Assembly (NCBI RefSeq): GCF_033807575.1
Contig: NC_084715.1
Location: 9,473,349 to 9,537,348, forward strand
Origin: Cydia pomonella
Taxonomy: Eukaryota; Arthropoda; Insecta; Lepidoptera; Tortricidae
Direction of reading: 5' to 3'
Length of the DNA stretch: 64,000 nucleotides
In this document: positions 55,915-64,000 of the stretch, piece by piece
Layout of the letters: every line of letters begins with the position of its first letter
Position numbering within the stretch: the stretch's first letter is position 1
Notes under the pieces: generated by a model
What the model saw: the letters and a program-made list of their open reading frames with translations, nothing else
The model's database searches: none
What the model was told of the DNA's origin: nothing
Made by a program: the position numbers and the translations under genes

Positions 55915-56163
55915 CGGCCCGATTCGAAGAATGATTAAGATACGTCTAAGATCTTGGAAAGACGACGACATGTCAAAATTGACGTTTATTTGGATTCCAT
56001 TTTAATCCCAATAAGATCTATCTACGATATTTCTAACGTCAAAGTTACATTGGTTACCCGAATCGAGCTGCTTCTGTCATTACGGCATACAAACGATATC
56101 TAAATGAGAAATTATCTAAACCAGAACTTATCGTTATCGTATCTCATTCTTCGAATAGGGCCG
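55915..56163. mobile_element. GATTCGAA-type MITE, copy 2
   Basis: Left CGGCCCGATTCGAAGAATGA, TTAAGATACGTC; right CGTATCTCATTCTTCGAATA, GGGCCG. About 249 bp. Confidence 0.75.
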
Positions 56164-56518
56164 TATTTCACTTCTCGCCTCATTGTGTACCCTGTAGCGC
56201 TGCGAAACAAAAAGTCAACTACTACTAAGCTACGTTTGTGGTTGTACGTAACTCTAAGCCGCGGCGTAGCTCGTAGCATATATTATTTAGCAAAAATATG
56301 GGTAAATATTGTAGAAGTTTTATGACAATGTATTCGATATTGAAATTTATGACAAAAGCCAATTTAATGTATTTAAACAATTGTAGTGTAATTTTCCTTA
56401 GATGTTCCGACCTCCAGGGACCATTCGCCGAGATTATAAAAATTAAATTGTCTTTAAAGCTCAGCCCTGCGGCTGTAGCACGCTCAATTTTTATCGCCTG
56501 TCACTATATTTTTGTTTA

Positions 56519-56645
56519 TACTACGTCGGTGGCAAACAAGCATACGGCCCGCTTGATGGTAAGCAGTCTCCGTAGCCTATGTACGCCTGCAACTCTAGAG
56601 GACCCTAATACTCCGCACCCTCGTTCACTCGTTCACGTTCTAACA
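56519..56645 (+). mobile_element. GGCAAACAAG family repeat, short copy
   Basis: TACTACGTCGGTGGCAAACA, AGCATACGGCCCGCTTGATG, GTAAGCAGTCTCCG, then CTCCGCACCCTCGTTCACTC. Confidence 0.75.
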
Positions 56646-56649
56646 ATAT

Positions 56650-57825
56650 GTAAGTGCAAAAGTGACAGGCATAGTGACCAGTGATAAAAATGCAACCATG
56701 CTGCCACCGCTGGTGTTTTAACTTTACCATCTGAAGCTGCTAAGTATGAGAACTCCTTGACTCCCACTACAGCAACATGGTATAATATGGAGTAGAATAT
56801 CCATTTTCGGCTTTATTTTGCTTCGCATATTGCTGCATGCTATAAACACTGCAAACAATATCTGATTACTACCGTCCGAATACCACTCGAAGTATAATCG
56901 CAGTTAACCGTTGTAAAACGGCTCTCTAGTGAATCTACTTCGCGATAAATATTTGAAAAAATGGTTTATAATGTCTCCTCAATGTTTATACGTTCCAATT
57001 TTTTCTAAAAATATTATTTCTCGATGTAGTGTATCATCAGGCGACCACACGCTTGCTATACAAATAAGTTGAAAGACGTTTCAGAGGTCACACACAAATA
57101 TATGCACAGGCACCACTACCTTTTAACTTGAAGTTATCTCTAAGTCCGATCAATCAATATTTATATTTTGTTACGAAATTGACTAAATTTTGTATATTGA
57201 GTTACTTATAACTCTAACTGTCAATTAAAAGTCACAGCGATCAAACAAAACTTTTTTGTACATGTCCAAAGAAAAGATGTTTAGTTTTCTAACACTATCT
57301 AAAGTAATAGAAATGCTTATACTACGTATGGAAATATAATTTTTGAGCAGTGTTCCAAATGTAATTTATATCGCTGATAACAGACAATGCACAGCTTAAA
57401 CCATTAAAAGTAGTATATACATTTTTGGATCATATATTCTTGAAATGTTGTAGATCTTAACTAACAAAGGATTTTTTGAAATTTCACCCGAGGTTGAAAT
57501 GAGGTTCAAAGTTTTTAACAACTTCTACAAAGACAATGTCGCGGGTGGGGGCAAATTTTTATAGTAAAATGTTGATCACAACATTTATTTTAAGACATTG
57601 TAGAATGTAAATTTGACTGTCATTTCTTACTCAATTAAAGTAGTAATTAATTTCTAAATTTACAAAAAGCTCAGACTGGGAACCTTGAGTGATTAATTTC
57701 CAACTTTTATTAATGTTTCTTAAATAAGCCTTATAACCAGAAACTAGATCGACTTGTAAATCAATTTGCAAATTGTTAAAAGGCGTGTTTCAGTGCCTAT
57801 GATATTTAATAAACTGAAATAAAAC
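56650..57825. other. Intergenic, no gene recognised; upstream of the candidate promoter
   Basis: AT-rich. A TTTCACCCGAGGTTGAAATG patch near 57,482 is repeat-like. May hold distal control sequences of the downstream promoter, but none is identifiable. Confidence 0.4.
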
Positions 57826-57839
57826 AATTGACGCGAATG

Positions 57840-57916
57840 TTTACAGTGCAAGGCAACGTGGGGCGTCGCTCCGCCCAGCAGCCGGTATATAAGGGTGCGC
57901 GGAGGCCTCTACGGCA
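57840..57916 (+). promoter_or_regulatory. TATA-box core promoter in a GC-rich island
   Basis: TATATAA at 57,886-57,892 in a GC-rich stretch (CGTGGGGCGTCGCTCCGCCC upstream) within otherwise AT-rich DNA. A CA start site 30 nt downstream at about 57,915-57,916 fits insect TATA spacing. Confidence 0.6.
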
Positions 57917-57964
57917 CATCGCCACCAACCACCGCCGCAGCCAGCCACCACCAACACCACTGAG
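57916..57964 (+). other. Candidate untranslated leader exon of a downstream gene
   Basis: About 49 nt, C/A-rich (ACATCGCCACCAACCACCGC), no ATG, ending CACTGAG followed by GTACGC as a donor from 57,965. Would splice to coding exons beyond the right edge or to exons not recognised here. Confidence 0.5.
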
Positions 57965-57969
57965 GTACG

Positions 57970-60280
57970 CTATTTTGTATGTCGCATTTTATGCCAACAA
58001 TAAACATCTAAAGCATTTGAACCTATTTTGTGCTTGGTATGTTCGGTATCGTTTGTAAAAAGTTAGGCGACATGAAAACTTTTATAAACTTTTAACAAAA
58101 ACTTAATTTCAAGTTTAATATTTTTGACATGTTGAACTGTTCAAGTTAATACTATCGAATTCACAATGTTTTTAACATTAATAATCAAAATTAAGTTTTG
58201 TTATGTTACATAGTCATGCAATACATCTAAATAAAATACAGTTATAATTTCTAAAACAAACTTTTTATAAAAGTAAAAATCAAATGGTTAAATCGACAAA
58301 ATTCAAAGAAAAACAGAATTTAAAACTCAGCATAAGTAAACATTATAAATTAAATTTCTAAATTAAAAATAATTTGATCGATAGAAAGGATATATTCCTC
58401 ATTCATTGTATTCTTTAATGAATTTTGAATTATTTTGCCTTAAATTTATTAAAAAAAATCAATGCAGCACAGAAAATATCAAATTGATATGTAAAATAAA
58501 AACTTCAGTAACTATGTGTACGTCCAAAAAAACACATAAGTCAAAAAGTACTAAGTATTTATATATTATGCAGCATGTGCCAAGAAAGTGAACTGGAAAG
58601 TGATATTCTGTGACTGCCTGTGCCTAAACTAGACTAGTGGTGGAGGCAGTTTCAACAGGTGTTGCTCCCTTGTACAGATCGTGCTAGCTAGAGTGAAAAG
58701 CATGAACCAATTTTCATTTATCTATTTCCGTTAAAAAACAATTTTAATCAAAATATTTCTTTTAAAGGATAATTTGTTATTAGATAAAGTAATTTCCAAA
58801 AAAACATGTGTATTATTTTAAAAAAAGTTTTAAGAACTCAAATTTTTTACATGTACCTATTTACATTTCACTAGTGTGCTTGGATATATTAGTTTTAAAG
58901 TTTGTCAATAAATTTTTATTATTTTTCAAATCTGAATACCTGTGCTTAAAAAAGTTAACCTACTCATAAAAATACCTCATGTCATTTAAAAATGTAATCG
59001 TTCTTTCATAATATCCCTTTTAAATAGAAACATTTTGTGATATTTTGTGACACAGAACGCCCAGTTTACGGCTTTCAGGCGAGAAGCGGCCATTTAATTA
59101 CCAGCTTTATATCAGTTGAGTGCCTACAATGCTGCTTATATTAGCCGTACATTCAATTTTTTTTATTTGAGTACTCTAATACTGTGTACAATTGTGTCAC
59201 AAACAGAGTGTAAGAATAACTGCATAATATTAATTTTCTTGTTACGGTCGTTTAGACATTTCGTATATATTTTTTTTATTTGTCCATTAACATTCTCTCA
59301 TATTACTTATTATTTAGCGCTATGACTATTGTATTTAATTACAATAGTCTACAATGTTTATCATAGTTTCAGAAAATTACGAGGCCTTGTAAAAAAAATG
59401 TTTTATGGGTCAAACATTTAAAAAAAAATGTCATTTTTGTACACAATACAATAAAAGTTAACAACTCTGTTACATATATTATATGTCCCGTTTTTTCTTA
59501 TTTGTATCTCAAGTACTGGAATTAAGAATCCTCTCTGTAAGAGCTTAGTGTAAAAATTAGCTTTAGATTCCCTTTACTTTGCAATGCCTACAGGAAAGAC
59601 AAGAACGAGTTAAGCATACTATAAAATGTGTATGACCTTTATATGTTGCCTGTTTGACTTTATTGCCATACGATTAATTTAAATTAAATCTGCCTTTTTA
59701 TATCACTGCATCGCTGTAAAGCATATTTCTCCGGATCGTATAACCTGATTTAAAGGATATCGTGGATGTAAATCTTAATTAAGAGAGGCCGATTTTGTCG
59801 CGGTCATATTTAATAGTCCCTTGGGAAACTAAAGACAAAACGCCTTCTCAACCCTGTAGCTTTTTAATCTAATACGAAGCCTGACTGCTATAAATACTGA
59901 TTCTAATACATTTGGTCAGCAAGATTGCTAGTTTGAGAAACTCTTAATAAAAAAAAAGTTTCTCTGGAGTCTGGACAGGTAACCCGCCACCAAGACAACT
60001 GCAATAATCTATAATCGATAAGGTTGTGTTATCATATTCGAAGCCTACTAACTATGAATATTATATATAGCTCCAACATTATTGTCAAAGTTACCTATAT
60101 AATTTTATATAATTATATAATTTTAACCATAGCAAAATAGGAAAATTAGTCAATTTAATTTATGAAAATTAATCAGAGACAAAACTCTAGTACAGAAACA
60201 GCTAGAGCAATCAAAACAGCTGAATCAAAGTATATTATTCTACCGCACTGTATCTGTATCAATAATAGCACCGATCCGGT
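57970..60280. other. Probable first intron or spacer, nothing recognised
   Basis: AT-rich with homopolymers and chance ORFs; no coding exon with family resemblance. Confidence 0.4.
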
Positions 60281-60283
60281 CCA

Positions 60284-60536
60284 GTGTACCGGTCTGGTCT
60301 AGTGGATAGTGACCCTGCCTATGAAGCTGGTCCTGGGTTCAAATCCTGGTAAGAGCATATATTTGTGTGATGAACACGGATATTTGTTTCTGAGTTTTGG
60401 GTGTTTTCTATGTATTTAAGTATTTATAATTATATATATCGTTGTCTAGGTACCTACAACACAAGCCTTATTGAGCTTACTGTGGGACTAAGTCAATTTA
60501 TGTAATAATGTCCTATAAAAAAAAAAAAAAAAAATC
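60284..60536 (+). mobile_element. tRNA-headed SINE, best copy
   Basis: GGTCTGGTCTAGTGGATAGT (box A region), CTGCCTATGAAGCTGGTCCT, GGGTTCAAATCCTGGTAAGA (box B), CACGGATATTTGTTTCTGAG, CTTACTGTGGGACTAAGTCA, and an 18-nt A-tail at 60,517-60,534. The intact tail suggests the youngest of the four copies. Confidence 0.85.
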
Positions 60537-60884
60537 ATTTATTTCAGATTTGTTTAAAAATCCATAGAATGTTAGTTGTAATATTATTATTAATAGTAAT
60601 ATAATAATAGTCTTTCAACTTTTAGAGATATGCCAAAATTCTGTTTATAACAACATGTCGATTAAAATACTTCTTTGTACGTTGACTTTATTATATCTAA
60701 CATTAAAGGGCACAGAATATCTATTTTAATCCTCTCTCGACAAGCTCACTATGTTTAAAAATAGAAAAATATATGTCAATTGTATAAATTACGGTTCATT
60801 TATTGAGATGTAGGTAATTGACGTGATTGGCTGCACGTGTAACTGATACTTAACTCGATCACGTCAATAAAGTCGTGTGGGGAA

Positions 60885-60960
60885 GGATAAAATACGCCAA
60901 CAGGCTCGGGAGAGCGCTTCCTATAAATTACTACGACACAGTTCTCAGTCGATGAGTTCC
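60885..60960 (+). promoter_or_regulatory. Weak promoter-like segment
   Basis: TATAAA at 60,922-60,927 and TCAGTC at 60,945-60,950 resemble TATA and initiator, but the spacing to A+1 (about 25 nt) is short. Inverted ATTGACGTGAT and ATCACGTCAAT lie upstream at about 60,818 and 60,858. Confidence 0.3.
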
Positions 60961-60989
60961 GCCTTAGCGGGGTTCCCCCTGTCAAATAA

Positions 60990-63295
60990 CAATGATATGC
61001 AACATATTAGTCATGTTATTTTTCAGGTAGAGTGTGTACTTTAAAAGTAAGCTTTACTATTATCAGGCTATCATTATAACGCCTGTTTTAGAGTCTAGAT
61101 ACTTATTTGTGTATAGATGCCAGCATTCAAAAGCAATGAAAATAGCAAAAAAATACAGTAATTTACTTAATCCCAGCTATTACGATTTTTTATATTTTGT
61201 CCTTCAAACACAAACTACTATGCATAAGATACAGCATGATTAATTAATATTTCAAAATTATTTTAAAAATCGTCTTTTTGCTTTTATAATTGTTTTCATA
61301 GTGTATAAAAACAATAAATAATAAAAATAAGAAGCTATACCGTTCCACGAAGTAAAGATGCGCGTTGATGTCTTTCCAAACGTCTTAGAAGTCTAATAAG
61401 TAACCATTTCTTTAAAGATCCTACAGACAGAAGAAAAAGTGGGTCATGTCTATATAACCCTTCATATTCCTACATACATGGTTGGTGGTGGTTCCCAATA
61501 ATTGCTTACTTAAAACAAGGCAAAAATTATTTGTTGTCTACCATGTAGATTCCGAATAAATTGACTAAAATTATCGTACGAATATTGCTTTTCTAAGAAA
61601 AAGTTCTCTATCTATTTAATCCAGTCTCAGTAATCAGGTTTTTCTTTCGAAAACGTATTCTTAGAATCTGCTGCTCTTGACAGATCTTATAATGAAATTT
61701 CGGTTAGCTAATCTGTAAAACAAAGTTTATATAATATTTCTATGATTTCAATTGTTATTTTTACCAACTTTTTAAAAATTAATTACCTTCACGAAACATC
61801 TATGCTACTTACGACCTCCCACTTTGCTACTCAAGAATGCAAATTACTTTAGGAAAAGTAGGATTTAAAGGGCTTATACCTTACTAATTTTAATAGTAGC
61901 TCCCTTATTTAATAGAGTAGGTACCTATAGTTAACTGCCCATAAAATGTTATGAGGTTATAAAAAAATTACAAACAAAATGCTTATGCCAAAATGCCGAC
62001 AACTAGCGAATGCGATTATTTAACTATACCTCTAGTTTTCGACCTCCCAACGTTTTGAATTGATCTTTTTTCTCAGAATAACTCAGAACCATAGATAGCC
62101 CGGTTTTTCGGGAGCAAAAACGTACCAGTAATCGACTCAAGTGTCATCAATATCTATACCAAACCATTTCTAAATCATAATAATAAGTGTGACTCATCAT
62201 TAAAGTCAACATTAATAATTAAGACCGTTATTTCTTTCATTAACTGTTTAAAAAACATCTTTCATTTATTTTTGTGCAAATGTAGGTATCTGATTATGAC
62301 TCTATTCATTCTAAAAATAATTAAATTATCTACATCGAATATTACGAACACTATTAAAGTCGGACCATACTAAGTTTTCATGCCAAGTGTAGAGCTTATA
62401 GAGATTTTGTAGATTTGTATATATGTATGTACGCGTTCTTACTACCAAGTTTGTGCAAAATTAGCATGGTCAGAGTCTATACGCCTGCTGCAGATGTCGC
62501 ATAATTTAAAGAAGGAAGGGCAAAATTACCTTAATAGTTTAATTTCCTTTCTGTATGTAATCAAATGATATACATAAATTACTAACAAATTAACTACCAG
62601 ATATTTCAAGAGATCGTACTTTACATTAAAACAAGCAACTTTAAATGTAAATTGAGAAAACTTTTCATAAGTATTATTTTTATTATTCGAACAGAATGTG
62701 TATTTAACTGACAAGATGTTTAACACTTTCTGTCATGTTAACAATTGTTTGTCTTAAATGTCATTCATCATCAACGTATCATTTAATTTATCAACCTGAA
62801 TTGGCCAGATAAGTATTAGGTAAAAGAGGTTCTTAGGTAGAAGAAATAATTTAAAGGTTTATCACATTAGATAGCAAACAAAATAATTAGAAAGGTTTAT
62901 TAAGCGTGAAAACTAACATTGAGACGGCAGCGAGGACTATTAGTAGCAGTATATTATTATTCACACTCACAGTGAAGGAATGCAATTTATACAGCTTTAT
63001 GAGATGGTTTATTCATTCTGCGGACATCAAAAGTCGCGATAAAATTTAAATTATGACCATACTAACAAATCCATCTAAAAGCGAGCATAACTTAATAACC
63101 TATTTTTTATTTAACATATAGTTAGCGTCCCACAGTCCTAATATGAAAATAAATAGTTTTTAATTTTTATAAGTAATATGAAGTCACTGGAAAATACATT
63201 GGAAAATGGAGATCAACCGATATCAATGACTTTTTTAAATAAATATCTGTACTCATTTGCTTGTATTTTTTTGCGACTACATCGACATACACAAC
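60990..63295. other. Intergenic or intronic, nothing recognised
   Basis: AT-rich sequence without coding signal or clear repeat structure. Confidence 0.45.
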
Positions 63296-63297
63296 TA

Positions 63298-63456
63298 GGG
63301 CCAGATTCGAACTATAGGATACGTCAAAAATGTCCTAAAGATACTATATGGATTGGATATGTCAGGGTCAAAAGTGACGTTTTCGTTTGAAGACATATAT
63401 TATTATATTCTATCTTTATTAAATGTTTGACGTATCTTAAAGTACGAATCAGGCCG
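63298..63456. mobile_element. GATTCGAA-type MITE, copy 3
   Basis: Left GGGCCAGATTCGAACTATAG, GATACGTCAAA; right GTTTGACGTATCTTAAAGTA, CGAATCAGGCC. CTAG occurs on both flanks and may be a 4-bp duplication. Confidence 0.75.
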
Positions 63457-63459
63457 CTA

Positions 63460-64000
63460 GTCTCTAGGCGATAATATTTACTTTTATTAGGTATTACAAC
63501 TAGCAGTACAAAGTCTAAATCTACTCTTTTATTCCGCTGTTTTTAATAAATAACGACTAAAATAATTAAAGCACTTTAGAGCAAACCCTGAGGCCGCGTT
63601 ATGTGTATTTTTATTAAAGTTTACTTCTATTTTTAAGGCTTTAGTGTATGCTTCAGGTTCTCATGAGACTGAAATAACGCCTTTATAAAAATTCTCTCAA
63701 CTTAAAACATGCAAGTATGCATTCTTAATGAGCGCCGCGTGAAATAAAAGGAAACAGGACGAACTAAGGCAAAATAACTTTAAAAGAGGACAAGATTAAA
63801 GCTGCAATCAAAACAGATGCTGTTGGTTTTAGTAGTCAAATAAAACCGGAACTAGACGTGGATTTTGGTGGATAACGACTTAACGACTTTTTGTTCAAAT
63901 GTATTTGAATTGCGAGAAAAGAACGCCAAGATCAAATCCCTACTTCACTACACCTTATAAAACAAAGTTCCCCGCCGCGTTTGTCTGTATGTTCGCGATA
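63460..64000. other. Right edge, nothing recognised
   Basis: AT-rich; no coding exon recognised before the window ends. Confidence 0.45.

Overview
The window is a eukaryotic, AT-rich, intron-rich piece of nuclear DNA, almost certainly from a moth or butterfly. Evidence: GT-AG introns, an insect ESCRT-III gene, an insect CO2-type gustatory receptor gene, short TTAGG runs (the insect telomere unit), and interspersed repeats of the kinds common in Lepidoptera (tRNA-headed SINEs, Helitron-like elements, many palindromic MITEs). No bacterial features are present. Most small ORFs are chance open frames in introns and repeats. Species and family identities come from reading and memory; no search was run.

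Layout. 1-4.9 kb: last four coding exons of Chmp2b (ESCRT-III), plus strand, 5' end outside the window, with an 8-bp-TSD MITE in one intron. 5-13 kb: repeat-rich spacer with stacked MITEs, SINE and LINE pieces, twin palindromes beside a TTAGG run, an exactly 120-bp tandem array of eight copies, and a Helitron-like element with a tRNA-like block. 13.3-28.9 kb: a nine-coding-exon seven-transmembrane receptor of the insect CO2 receptor clade (Gr1/Gr21a type), 428 codons with every junction in phase, plus a candidate untranslated first exon. Two of its introns hold decayed extra copies of the neighbouring coding exon. 29-57 kb: no confident cellular gene; layered TEs including a 782-bp foldback element, nested hAT-like and TTAA-flanked elements, SINEs and 5'-truncated LINE ends. 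57.8-58.0 kb: a GC-rich island with a TATA box and a short leader exon ending in a good donor, probably the promoter of a gene continuing past the right edge. 58-64 kb: AT-rich sequence with one SINE and one MITE.

The two clear genes are functionally unrelated: Chmp2b acts in endosomal sorting and membrane scission, and the receptor is expected in sensory neurons. The noteworthy features are the intronic exon relics, the higher-order structure of the 120-bp array, the foldback element, the nested TEs with readable target-site duplications, and the orphan promoter near the right edge.
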